Notes under the pieces: model-generated | Told to the model about the DNA's origin: nothing | Database searches by the model: none | Seen by the model: the letters and a program-made list of their open reading frames with translations, nothing else | Shown: piece by piece, positions 38,446 to 49,750 of the stretch | Layout of the letters: every line of letters starts with the position of its first letter | Numbering within the stretch: position 1 is the stretch's first letter | Translations under genes and position numbers: made by a program | Origin: Brugia malayi | Lineage: Eukaryota; Nematoda; Chromadorea; Rhabditida; Onchocercidae | Assembly (NCBI RefSeq): GCF_000002995.4 | Contig: NW_025062475.1 | Location: forward strand, 14,230,687-14,294,686 | Reading direction: 5' to 3' | DNA length: 64,000 nt

Positions 38446-39362
38446 TGAAATCATTTCTAACTATTTAATTAATTTAAAAATTAAACAAATCGAAGCAAAA
38501 AAAAAAAAACTTTAATTCTTACACAGAATCGGTAAGTTCAATTCCAATTTTAGAAAGTGGACCACCAACAGGACCCATTGAAAATGGTACAACATACATT
38601 GTACGACCTGTAAATTATCAAATATTTTTTTTTTTTTTTCATCAAATTTAATATAAAATAAATATAAATAGGAAAAAATTAGATATTAAAAAAAATTAAT
38701 TAAAATTTTTTAAAAAAAAGAAAATTTGCTTTTCATACCATTCATGCAACCCGGAAAACGATCATCCAATTCATTACCAAATTGTTCAGGTGACATCCAT
38801 TGACCCATGATTGATTTTACACCTTCAGCTGTATGACAAACTGAATCATACTTCTCAGGTGTAATCATCCATGTTTTTGATTCAACACGAGCTACGTCAC
38901 GTGGATCCGTACGACACAAATAATTATTTTTGTATGCTTTTAATGGTGTTAAAACACCTGTTTCTAAGCATTCACCAATTAGCTCTTTATATTCTGCTTC
39001 AGAACCATCACAAATGTAAATTGCACGTGGTGTTAGCAGGTCAGCTTTTTCAGCAATGAATAATTGTGCTTTCTCTGATAAACTTTCGAAGTGACCTTTG
39101 ATGATAGGTATATGATTAAGTTGATAGCTGACCACTTCGGTAACTTTCTGAAGAAAAAAAAACCCTTTTTTTTTCTTTTTCTTGACAATATTTTTAGTTG
39201 AAAAAAAAAAAAAAAAAGAAAGAAAAAAAGACAAATTGAAAAAAATCATAAATTGAATATAAACAACTTTTTAAATGTAAAATTTTTAAGTTCAAAAAAA
39301 AAAAAAAAGAAAGAAACCAATTTTGATGGATCATTAAGTGAGGCAAGTGAACGAGATGGCAT
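35729..39362 (-). CDS. pck: Phosphoenolpyruvate carboxykinase, GTP-dependent (13 exons)
   Basis: Interconverts oxaloacetate and phosphoenolpyruvate with GTP/GDP. In worms it serves gluconeogenesis and, in parasites, CO2 fixation towards malate. Exons in coding order: 39318-39362, 38739-39147, 38523-38607, 38260-38384, 37968-38155, 37649-37775, 37339-37553, 37040-37209, 36688-36791, 36425-36528, 36115-36280, 35902-36032, 35729-35803. The total is 647 aa (human PCK1 622). Visible: [12 protein letters not shown] substrate-binding region, the GTP-PEPCK hallmark FPSACGKTN with P-loop (residues 302-310, reactive Cys 306), GDDIAWMKF metal site, [23 protein letters not shown] and the [10 protein letters not shown] guanine-site region. 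There is no mitochondrial presequence (15-aa first exon), so a cytosolic location is inferred. A probable SL acceptor lies 22 bases upstream of the ATG. Confidence 0.98.
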
Positions 39363-39384
39363 GTTTTTCTTTTTTCTTCTTTTC

Positions 39385-39386
39385 CT
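39385..39386 (-). promoter_or_regulatory. Probable spliced-leader acceptor for PEPCK
   Basis: On the minus strand CATTTTTCAG|GAAAAG precedes the PEPCK ATG by 22 bases, with a purine-rich 5' UTR and no upstream coding exon, as expected for SL trans-splicing. Confidence 0.6.
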
Positions 39387-39447
39387 GAAAAATGCACTTT
39401 TATTAAGAGTGAAACTTTATACTAAAAAAAAAAACGCTTTATTCTTC

Positions 39448-39456
<9 letters not shown>

Positions 39457-39478
<22 letters not shown>

Positions 39479-39600
39479 GTTTACACCCTTGGAAAAACAA
39501 AAATAAAAATAGCATAAATCAAAGAAGCCAACCATCCATCCATCCATCCAACCAACCAACCAACCATCTATCCAACTATCTATCAATCAATCAATTAAAC
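39457..39600. repeat. CT and CCAT/CCAA/ATCA tetranucleotide repeats
   Basis: (CT)n around 39457-39478, followed by (CCAT)n, (CCAA)n and (ATCA)n steps at about 39533-39595, just upstream of PEPCK. Confidence 0.75.
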
Positions 39601-39696
39601 AATAATCTGAGCATATGTTAAAATATGATTTTTTTTTTTAACAAAATAATTTCAAGAAAATTAAATGGTAAAAATTTTTCTTTTTTCTGCTTAATG

Positions 39697-39938
39697 CATT
39701 CTTCAACATTTACCCAAATAATCATAAAAGGGTTAGCACATTCTTCAACATTTACCCAAATAATCATAAAAGGGTTAGCACATTCTTCAACATTTACCCA
39801 AATAATCATAAAAGGGTTAGCACATTCTTCAACATTTACCCAAATAATCATAAAAGGGTTAGCACATTCTTCAACATTTACCCAAATAATCATAAAAGGG
39901 TTAGCACATTCTTCAACATTTACCCAAATAATCATAAA
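39697..39938. repeat. 42-bp minisatellite, six copies
   Basis: Six identical units start at 39697, 39739, 39781, 39823, 39865 and 39907 (last truncated). The unit length is a multiple of three and has no stop in one frame on each strand. Both strands therefore show a 105-codon frame of a repeated 14-aa peptide (HSSTFTQIIIKGLA on plus, MIIWVNVEECANPF on minus). With no splice or conservation evidence, this is read as non-coding DNA 335 bp upstream of PEPCK. Confidence 0.9.
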
Positions 39939-40918
39939 ATGATTGGCATTTGACCTCCTTATGTCAAGGTTATCCTAATCTATCTATAATATTGCAATAT
40001 TGCAGCACTCTCCACTATACAACATATATACATATCTTATCACATTATCAAGTTATCATATTATCACTACATAAAGAAATAAATTCTGTGCTAATTTCAA
40101 TATCCTTCCTTTATTTTTATACCATAAACCAATGAATTAATCAATCAGTAGACCCCTCACAAATCCATATAAATAAAAATTGTCCATAATATTAAATAAT
40201 AATAATTTAAAAATTTTAATTTCAAATTATTCTTTTTTTTCTTCAAAAAATTTCACCTAATTAAAACATTATGATATATATATGAAAATTAAATTATATT
40301 TAATAAACTAAAAGAAAAAAGTGAGAGACAGAGACAGAGAGAGAGAGAGAGAGAGAAGATAATTTCATTTAAAAATATTAACATAATATTTTATCCCATT
40401 TTATTCACCTTTCTTATTTTTAAAATTATAAAATTAATAAAATAAACTGATAAAGTAATGAATTTAAAAATAATAATAATAATAATAATAAACAATGAAA
40501 TGATAAAATGAATGAAGATTGAAATGAAGTAAAATTAAAATTAACAAAAACATTTATTTCTCTCACAAAATCTAACATACAACTCTTTCACTGACTCATC
40601 CATCCATCATTTATTCACTCACACCACCAATATCTCTTACTTACTTACTTACATTTAGCAATGCGATCAATATAAAATAGCTAGTGAACATGCATCAATA
40701 AATATGCATGCAAAACACGTGCATTTTATGCATGTTGCATGTTGTATGCTGCATGTTTAAGCTATGAAATACATTAATTTACTTTAAAATGAAATGCAAA
40801 AAAAAATTATACTTAAAATGCACTTTATATTGTGATTACATTTATGCAATAAAAAAAAAACAACTTTACATTTTTTCAATGTTAGATAACTCACATATAC
40901 ATACACATACACCATATT
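39939..40918. other. Intergenic DNA between two minisatellites
   Basis: AT-rich with a GA run (40321-40356), a short AAT run, and a cluster of ATGCAT/GCATG words at about 40688-40755. No exon is seen. Confidence 0.5.
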
Positions 40919-41255
40919 ACGTAACTTTTGTACACGTAACTCATATCTTTGTATACATTTGTATTACGTAACTCATATTTGTATACATTTGTACTACGTA
41001 ACTCATATTTGTATACATTTGTACTACGTAACTCATATTTGTATACATTTGTACTACGTAACTCATATTTGTATACATTTGTATTACGTAACTTATATGT
41101 TTGTATAAGTTTTATTAGTAACTTATATATTTGCACACTTTTGTATTACTTAACTAATATCTTTGTATACGTTGGTATTACGTAACTTATATCTTTGTAT
41201 ACGTTTGTACTTACGTAACTCATGTCTTTATATACGTTTGTATTACGTAATTTAT
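40919..41255. repeat. 30-bp minisatellite with paired palindromes
   Basis: About eleven copies of a 30-bp unit; five are near-perfect, starting at 40951, 40981, 41011, 41041 and 41071, and the outer ones are degenerate. Each unit carries GTATAC and TACGTA palindromes about one and a half turns apart. A frame encoding a 10-aa repeat is a by-product. Confidence 0.9.
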
Positions 41256-41799
41256 ATTATATAATGTATAATCTTAAACGCAAATAAATAAGCATACAAA
41301 TGACAAATCAACAACAAACCAATTTCATTCGATCATTCTTACAATAAAATCTCTTTCAAACATTGCAGCTATTTGTTTTGTTTTCGTAAATTACTAATTA
41401 GTGAAAGTAATCAGTGAATTTAGAAATATATCACAAATAGCATACAAACTTTTCATTCAATGCCACTCGTTCCGAATGTGTAAAGAATGTGTAAAAAGGG
41501 ATGGAAGAAGAATGACAGTAATACTTAAATTAAGTTGGATTGATGGGATGAGGATGACCGACGGAGTAGAAGGAGAGACTGAAGTTAGAAGGGAAAGGTA
41601 AGGGAAGAAAGTTGGACAGGTGATGCGGTTGTAAATTAAGCATTGATTACTTTTAAGTTATCAATTTATTATATAGAATCATTTGATAATGATAATAGAC
41701 AAATTTTATCACTAATATAATATTTTAACAATCATAATCTTAATTTTTATTTAAAATTTTTTTTTGTTAACCTTTTTCTTTTAAATTTGCTATATTAAA

Positions 41800-41893
41800 T
41801 TCTTTTTTTTTTTTTTTTTTAAATTTTTTTTTTATTATACCAAGGCAACGGGCTTGACAAACACAGCCAGAAAAGAAGACTCTATTGAGTTTG
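41800..41893 (-). mobile_element. Short 5'-truncated non-LTR-type retroelement 3' end
   Basis: A 94-bp insert is flanked by 17-bp direct repeats with one mismatch: AAATTTGCTATATTAAA at 41783-41799 and AAATTTGTTATATTAAA at 41894-41910. Read on the minus strand it is less A+T-rich than its surroundings (CTGGCTGTGTTTGTCAAGCCC...) and ends GGTATAATAAAA followed by poly-A. Poly-A tail plus a long target-site duplication is the signature of LINE-mediated insertion, here of a heavily 5'-truncated copy or a SINE. The family is not identified. Confidence 0.6.
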
Positions 41894-41910
41894 AAATTTG
41901 TTATATTAAA

Positions 41911-42894
41911 ATATTATCAAAAGATTTTTCATTTTAAAAAGAGTAAGAAATGAAAAAGAAAAAAAAAAGAGCACATAAAATAAATAATAATACTGGATAG
42001 TTTTGAAGATTTTATGGATTAATAAATCAATCAATTGCAAAGAATTTTCTTAAATCTTTCATTCATCCATTTCAGTTCAAAATTTTCTTTTTTTTTTTTC
42101 AAGTTTATATTGTTTTGATCATACATTTATTGTAATGAATAATATAATAGACTTTTTTTGTTAATTTGCAAAAATTTATGGCTTAAATATTAAAATACAA
42201 TTTAAATTTAATAGCTTTTAAATTTATACACTGATGAATTGATATATGTCACTGATAAATTTAATAGTTTTGACTGTGATATCAATTAATTGACAATATC
42301 CATAAATTGGTATAAAATAAAGAAAACATAAAATGTTAGCAATTTTAGAACAATTATTTCATTGATGCTTTTTGAGTAGTTAAATAATAATGAATTATTA
42401 TTTAAATTGATAAAGTTAAATTAGCAGTTCGGTGTTTCTTTTTTCTTTCTTCCACTTTAAAATTTTTATTTTTTCTGCAAATCACTCAAACCAAAGATTC
42501 ATTCCTCGAAATTTTCAACATTTACTAATCATTGAAAAGCAAAAGTTAGCAGCTGCTTTTTTTTTTCCTTTTTTTTTTTTTTTTGTTATTTACAATTTTA
42601 GTATGCTATTTTTGTTTTAGAAAATGCAGTAATAATACTAATTGAAGAAAATAATATTTTGATTAAATATTTTTAGAAAAGCAAAATTATTCAATTTTGT
42701 AAAGTTTTTCTTTTTTTTTTTTTAATAAACTGAAAAATATTTGAAATTTATATGTGAAAAATTAATAATCATATATGCATGTTTCGAGGAAAGAAAAAGA
42801 AACGATTTGATTGATAATTTAAAAATTCTTGAGTATTATCAGGAAAAGTGATAAGATTGATAAGAGATAAGATGATATCATATGAGTGTCTGTC

Positions 42895-42925
<31 letters not shown>

Positions 42926-45900
42926 GTACATAATTGAGATACTTCTTAGCTTCAAAAGTATATATAAATTATAAAAATTAAATCTACCGCAGCAAATAAT
43001 TAAAAAAAAAAAAGCAAATTAATGAAAAAACCTTGATGAATGCAATTTTCAATAATAGCATTGCACGTGCATGCATGCATGCATACATTCATGTGCAAAT
43101 TTAGTTGTGTGCAAGCAATAACAGAAAGCTCTTCCCAAACATACAATATGTGCTATGTATTATATTTAATAATAAATTTGAATAAATCATTGTTAACATT
43201 TGAAAAGTTTATAAAGTTTAAAGTAGCAGTAGTAAATCAGTAACTAATCTTATCAGTAAAAACATTGATAAGTGAAAAAAATGAAAGATTGCTACTCGAT
43301 TCTATGATATTATTATTGTATTAATGATAACGATAGATTAGTTGAATAATTACCTAGCTTATAGCTAATAATTAGCTGATAGACAGGTAAATTGTTAGCA
43401 TCGAAAAAAAAAAATGAATGAAATATAAATTATATCTATTCTTGTTTATAAAAATGAATCTATATATAATATATTGTGATAAGAATAATTTATTATGGAA
43501 AGATATTACCTGAGGTTTTTTTTCTGATAATTTCTAAAAAATGTTTGAAAATTTATTTTTGCTATTAAATTCCAATATAAATATTTAATGAATTTAAAAT
43601 AATATATGAAAAAATGAGACAAGTAAACGACAATTGTGAATATTTCTTTTCATAAATAATTAATGAATTGATAATTAAAATTTTTTATAAATAATTAATT
43701 AATGAACAATTGTGAATTTCTTTTTCATAAATAATTAATGAATTGAAAATGATAGAATAAACTTTGTAGCAAAAATAAGGAGGAAGAGAGAATAATAATG
43801 AGGAAAACATTTGAAAATGATGTATTTTATAATGGATTTGAAGGATTGTTCCGGTTGCTTACTCTTTTCTTGCTTATGTGATTGGATGAAAGTAAGTTCA
43901 TTTTGTGATAATAAATAAAAATGTAAACAAAAAGGTAGATGAAAAGAGGAAAAGAAAATAAAAAATGAGAAAGAAATATGATGATAGATGTAAAGAGAGA
44001 GAAAAAAAAGTGTGAAGAGATTATTTAAGAATTTTTTTACAGCTAGTTATTTTTTATAACACTTAAGATATTCGATATATTTGTGATAAAAGTATAAAGA
44101 ATGATATCATTGAATAGTTTGAAAAAAATTTTAACAAACATACACTCAGAGAGAAAGAGAGAGAGAGAGGAATATTTGTATAATTAGGTATAAATTTTGA
44201 TTATTATTTGCATAAGTTTATGATTATTGATGAGTATACAACATTTTTGATTTTATTCTATCATTCTTTTATCACCAAAACTCAAATGAATGATATGATA
44301 TAAAAAAAAAAAAACTCATTTGTATTCTTTTATCACTAAAGTTTAACTGAGTGATAAGTGATATATAAAAGACTAAGATTAATTTTCTCTTATCAATAGC
44401 ATATACTAGAGAAATGATTTAAAATTAATCGTTTTAAAAGAAGCAAATCATTTGATTACTGTAACATTCTTTACTGATTTAAATTGACACTTTGTTGACT
44501 AATGCATTTCTATCAAATATTTTGCCAAAAATTATTTTCCACAATTTTTACGTCAAATTACATCAATTTCAATTCTTTTATCATTAATAATTGCATATGA
44601 ATCATATTATTTTGCTCAATGCATTAATAGAACACACAAATGATAAGATCGATTAACTTTAAACAAAGTTTTTGTGAAAAAAAACAAATTTTTAAAAAAT
44701 AAAAATTTGTTTAGTTAAAAAAAAAAAAAAAAAAGATGAAGTGATGTGAAATAAAATGAATTAAAAAAAAACAAACAAACAAACAAAATGTTAAAGACAT
44801 TAAATTGAACAGCAGCAAATCTTTAATCGCTGAAAGATGATCTATCATTTATAGAAATTTCTTCGTTTTTTTTTTTTTTTTCTTTTCTTTTCTTTCTAAA
44901 CAAATTATTGGCTAAAAATTGCTCGTTTCAAAGAATTACTAAATTGATCAAAGATTTTTAATTTTTGAATAAATAAAAAAAATTTCTCTCAAAATTTCCC
45001 ATCATCATGATCATAAAGCATTTTGAGCGATCAAAACGCATCAAAATAAATTAATTAATCAAATATTGCAAATTACTAAAAATTATTTATCAATCATTGA
45101 AAACTAATTGTTGAAATAATTTTTTAATTTTCGAACAAAAATAGAAAAAAAAAAAACATAAACTACCTTTAAAATAAAATTTATACATATTCTGTCATAG
45201 AGTTTGCTTTTGTAAATGAATTTAATGTGATAAAAATAGATGTAAATAAGACTAAAATTTTACCCAAATATAATTTAAAATTTTCCATCCAAAATTTTAT
45301 CAATTACTTTTTAAAAGTCAATTATGAAATAACGATAAATAATAAATGATAAAAATAATATTTAGAATTCTATGGAATAATTTTTTTTTTCTTTTTCTAT
45401 CATTTAAAATATTTATTGCTAAATTAGTGTAAATGCTATGCAATCACAAACTTTCATTTAAATCTTTACATTTTATATTCATATCATGATAAATTATAAT
45501 TTTATTTCAAATCATTTGCAGTATATTTCATATTTATATTATCTTATTTTCATTCCTTTATCACTTAGATATTTTCTTTCGAACTGTTAAACTAATCAAA
45601 TTATCAAATTCGTTTTGTCGCATCTGTCACATTTGTATGATTATATTCTTTCAGATTGTTTACGCTTTGCGAAACTTTTAGCACATAAAACATATTTGAA
45701 TATTTCTTTTTTTTTTTTTTTTTTCATTTGTAATTATTATTTAAATTATCTTTTTCATTTCTAAACAAAAAATTTTTGTTATTAAATTATTTTAAGTGAC
45801 ATTTTTGTGCTTTGACATTTTTTTTTTTTGTTTAATTTACATGATCATTGAAATAAAAATGAATTGCTTTCATTTGATATGATTTCCATTTTTGTTATTA

Positions 45901-46480
45901 GTTTAAAATATGAAGTGGAGAAGTAAACAGATTAACTAATCGACTGATTACTGATTGACCACTAATACTGGCAATGATAAAAGAATGATTTGTTTACTTA
46001 ATGTTACTTTTGTAGACTACATAACAATAGTACAGTAAAGAAGTATTAGCATCAAGCATGAGAGTGATTATTGCTGATAAATGATAATAGTTGAAGTGAT
46101 AGAGTGTAACATTGAATGCTGAAAAGTATTTTAGAAAAATATGTCACCGAAGGATACAAATCAAAAAAAAAAAAGAAAAATAAGAGAAAACCAATAATGG
46201 ACATTATGCTACTTATTGGAACTCTTTAGTAATTAATTTTAAACATTCTTTTATGAAAGTACTCGAATAATTTCTGATGAATTGCTCCTTTAAAAAATAT
46301 TTTTTTTTTAAGAAAAAGAAGAAAACCCAGGTAATTTTTAACAATAAATCCTTTAAAAAAAAGAAAAATCAGAATAAAAGTTAAGATCATTATAAATGAT
46401 ATCAAAAAATCCTTTGATTGTTTACACTTTTAAAGAGAAATAAGATTTCAAAGAACAGCTTAAAACCATCCGTAAAAGAA
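41911..46480. other. AT-rich intergenic DNA
   Basis: No supportable gene. Contains a (TG)n tract at about 42893-42919, a GCATGCATGCAT cluster near 43068-43084, a short imperfect duplication of ATAAATAATTAATGAATTGA at 43653-43744, and many homopolymers. Confidence 0.5.
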
Positions 46481-46486
46481 TATCAC

Positions 46487-46660
46487 GGGGTACATTACAG
46501 TTTGCGCACTCGGACGTGTACTTTGAATCTGTTTAGTTTCCTGGTTACAACGAACAAAAAAGAAATTTTAGTAACTGCTAGAGACATATAATACATACTC
46601 CCATCAGTAATACGTAATGCTGCGTGAGAATAAAAAACTGAAATAAATGAATTCAGTGAT
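46487..46660 (-). other. Possible small exon(s) downstream of POLD2
   Basis: On the minus strand an acceptor-like TTTATTTCAG (about 46641-46650) opens an uninterrupted frame with varied residues (HAALRITDGSMYYMSLAVTK...), ending at TAA (46497-46499). A second acceptor (GTAACCAG at about 46541-46542) opens another frame (ETKQIQSTRPSAQTVMYPV) ending at TAA (46478-46480). The two could belong to one transcript only through an unusually short 35-nt intron. No homolog is recognised. Confidence 0.2.
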
Positions 46661-47171
46661 TTGCTTAAGTTTGGTATAAAGCATATTTACAATTTTAAGC
46701 ATTTTATGCTAGTTATCATCAATTCAATACTTCTTGCATGCTCCTAAAATGCAATAAACTTTTTGATTTATGTATTACTAAATATCATTACTACTCCATC
46801 AATTCAATATAAAGGTATAAAATGAACAAAAATAGAATTTAGCATTTACATTTAAATATGCCAATTTTGTATATGTAGAAATATCCATGCAATGACATGA
46901 TTTCAAGCTACTATTTAACTTTATCATTACCATGCAATGTCACAATTAGTTAACAATGTTTTGTTGCAAATGTCGCGACGATACTTTTTTTAGGACTATC
47001 TTAAAATTTGTCATCTTTTAATCTATACTTTTAATTTATTTTCATTTTGCCACGATGTAATTTTTGCTATACCTTTACCTTCTACGCATACTTTTTTACT
47101 GGTAAAAATTTATTAATCTATGCTTCCTTTATATCAAGTAGAAGAAAAAACTACACAGATTGCACGATGCA
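46661..47171. other. 3' flank of POLD2
   Basis: AT-rich sequence with no recognisable exon. T-rich plus strand gives possible AATAAA signals for the minus-strand POLD2 transcript. Confidence 0.4.
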
Positions 47172-49745
47172 TTAAATGTCACAAATTAGCCGGTCAACAA
47201 AAAAGTTATGCTCAATAACTTCAAGATTCCGTAGGTTTACAAGCACCATTGAGAATGTTTTTGTAAAACTCGGTACGGAAAGAAGAAGTGTTCGCCGATT
47301 TCCTTCAAATTCAACTAAAGCATGTGATGCTTCCGGCTGATTAGCAGCAAAAAGTATATGAGGGAATGATTCAATAATGAATGGGTCTCGATCTATGAAT
47401 GGAAATCCATCTACGGTATCCGGAATAGTCGGTGCCAGGTGTTGCCAGTCCAGAACTTTGCTAAGTAATTCAACACCACTTAATGTTTTCGTAAAACGTT
47501 TGAGATCAGACAAGCACTCTCCTAGAAAAGTTTGTTAATAAATTGCATGCAATAACCTTTTCAAATATGAAATTAGGGGCATGAACAATTTATATATATA
47601 TAGTTTATGTATAAACTTTGTATCTATATGACAGATGAGCAGCAAAATTAGATGGTCCATTTCAATTAGAAGCTAAAAATTAAATGCCAATAATTTGTAG
47701 CAAAAGTCAGTGTAGCTTTAAAAAAAAAACAATTAAAAACACACAAATTTACCGATTTTGATTTGACTTACCGGATGTTCCTAAAATATGAACGCCTTCC
47801 ACGCTGAATTCGTAAGGATTCGTAACAAGATTGAGCATTCTCCCGTATTTTGAACCCATTACAAATACTGCACGATGAATGGGTTGCTGAGGCATTAAAT
47901 AAGTAGATGGATCACCTAGGCCAGGCATCACATCAACTTCCAGCAAATTCTGTGAATAAAGTTTTCTTCAACTCTGGTTATGGAGATAAGAGATTTGTAA
48001 TCAAAAATACTACTTAATGATTTGTAATCAAAAATATATTACTTAATGCAAATGTATGCATTTAAAAATTTTATCACGGCGGATAATTATCAAGAACATA
48101 CTCAACTTACAGATATCTTTGATAAAAATTTATCCATATGTGCTACACATTCAACGTTTGGACATTCCTCATTTTTGATTAGATAACGAGCAGCTGTCGT
48201 AAATTCTCTCCCCTGAAAAAAAATCTCAAGGACTTTCGAAGTACAAAGTAAATTTATATTACAAAGTAAACTTACCACTTTTTTTTTCGAATGAAATAAA
48301 TAATATCAAATCGCATTAAATGTGCAGTTTACCTGCTCCGTGATAGCAACACTTTCTCCGGCTACTACCAATCGTACTGTTCTTTCTACAATATCACGCT
48401 CCTGAAGGTAACCTATTTACAGGAAAGCTTTTTTTTCAATTATTAAAACAGAAATACATTTTTCACGTAATCACATGAAAATTATAGAAGTATGTTGTCT
48501 GCTTTGCTGAGTGATACCTAAACTGTTTTATGTTATAGAATTTGAAATTAAGAAATAGTTTCAAAATATACAAACTTTTTCGAAAAGCGGTAGTAAGCCA
48601 CAAAGCCATTTTTGCAACAAATCAAGAGAAAATATTTTTTCAGCGTCGGCTTGGCCAGTAAATGAGAATCCCGAGACGAACGCAATATACCTTAACAAAA
48701 TCACTCATTATCATGAAAGCGAAATGAAGTTGTTTACTTTAGTAGAATGAATTAGACTAATTTAACCACTGCAAAATAAGACTGTCTGCTATAACAATTG
48801 CTTCTTCATTCTAAATAGTGCCATAAAACTACCTGTCATCGTTTAAAACTGGATATGTCGGCTGCGGTGCTTTAGAAGGCCAAATTATCTTAATAACTTG
48901 AAAGATATCATTATCAAGTTGTCTGCCATATATACCAACCACACATCCTGTAGCAACTTCGTCCATAACAAAATCACCGGAAAGACGTACAATTTGGTCG
49001 TCGTCTTCAAATTCCACAAAATCTTCTTCGCCTATTAATCTGCAGTTAAGAATTACTTTCACATAATCTCAAAGAAAATTTTAGGACCATATGAAATTTA
49101 CTAAAATCAATTGAACAAAATCAACTCCAAAACAGCAAAAATCAACTTACTTATCTTCAGCAACTGGTTGTGGAAGGATGAGCTGCTCTTCCGCAAGATC
49201 ACGAAGGACGCTTGGTCTTAATTTAACACGCTTTGCTATTGTACCAATAACCAAAACTTCATCACCTTTTTTAGCTTTTGTAAGTCGACATGGTTCAATA
49301 TCATCACCTAAAAGCATCTACTTCCAATCTAAAATTCGCCAATTACAGATAGACTATCCACTGCATTCCTATTTCTTTTTTAATGTCGATAAAACCATCA
49401 AAATACCAAATTTAAAAAATTTATGATACTAAGTCCTAATTTTCTGATATTGGTTGCTGTTAATTCATTTCATTTTTCATCAAACGATTCATATTAGTAA
49501 CACTATCGATATTAATAAAAGTTATTTGAAATTTTGTTTCTGCTCCATACTTTCCATTGATATAAAATGATACCAAGTAACAGTTTTGCGTTATCGATAA
49601 TTCGATTCCTCAACAGTTTAATCCTTGCCCGATATACATGATAATATTGTCGATGAAAGCATTCCGCCTCGAGGTCTTTTTTTCCAATTATATATTTAAT
49701 CGATAAATTCTGATATTGCGCCGGACGACGTCGACGAACACTCAT
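47172..49745 (-). CDS. POLD2: DNA polymerase delta small (B) subunit (8 exons)
   Basis: Regulatory subunit of the replicative DNA polymerase delta. It links the catalytic subunit to the other accessory subunits in the nucleus. Exons in coding order: 49574-49745, 49151-49307, 48833-49039, 48576-48690, 48333-48401, 48111-48212, 47772-47949, 47172-47521. They join in frame to 449 aa (human 469). Family hallmarks: the N-terminal RQYYHVYRARIKLLR region; the OB-fold part (GDEVLVIGTIAKRVKLRPSV); and the phosphoesterase-like domain with VDVMPGLGDPSTYLMPQQPIH, TNPYEFSVEGVHILGTSG and PTIPDTVDGFPFIDRDPF. In eukaryotes this phosphoesterase fold is catalytically dead and structural. A probable SL acceptor sits 3 bases before the ATG. 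Two GCGCC motifs lie about 0.6 kb upstream. Confidence 0.95.
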
Positions 49746-49748
49746 TTC

Positions 49749-49750
49749 CT
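49749..49750 (-). promoter_or_regulatory. Probable spliced-leader acceptor for POLD2
   Basis: Minus strand ATGTTTTTCAG|GAAATG places a canonical acceptor only three bases before the start codon, the usual arrangement for SL trans-spliced nematode messages. Confidence 0.65.

Noticed and set aside
39618..39942. 105-codon frames on both strands over the 42-bp array, as a possible repeat-peptide gene
   Set aside because: A stop-free 42-bp unit gives this automatically; flanks are low complexity and no splice context is seen.
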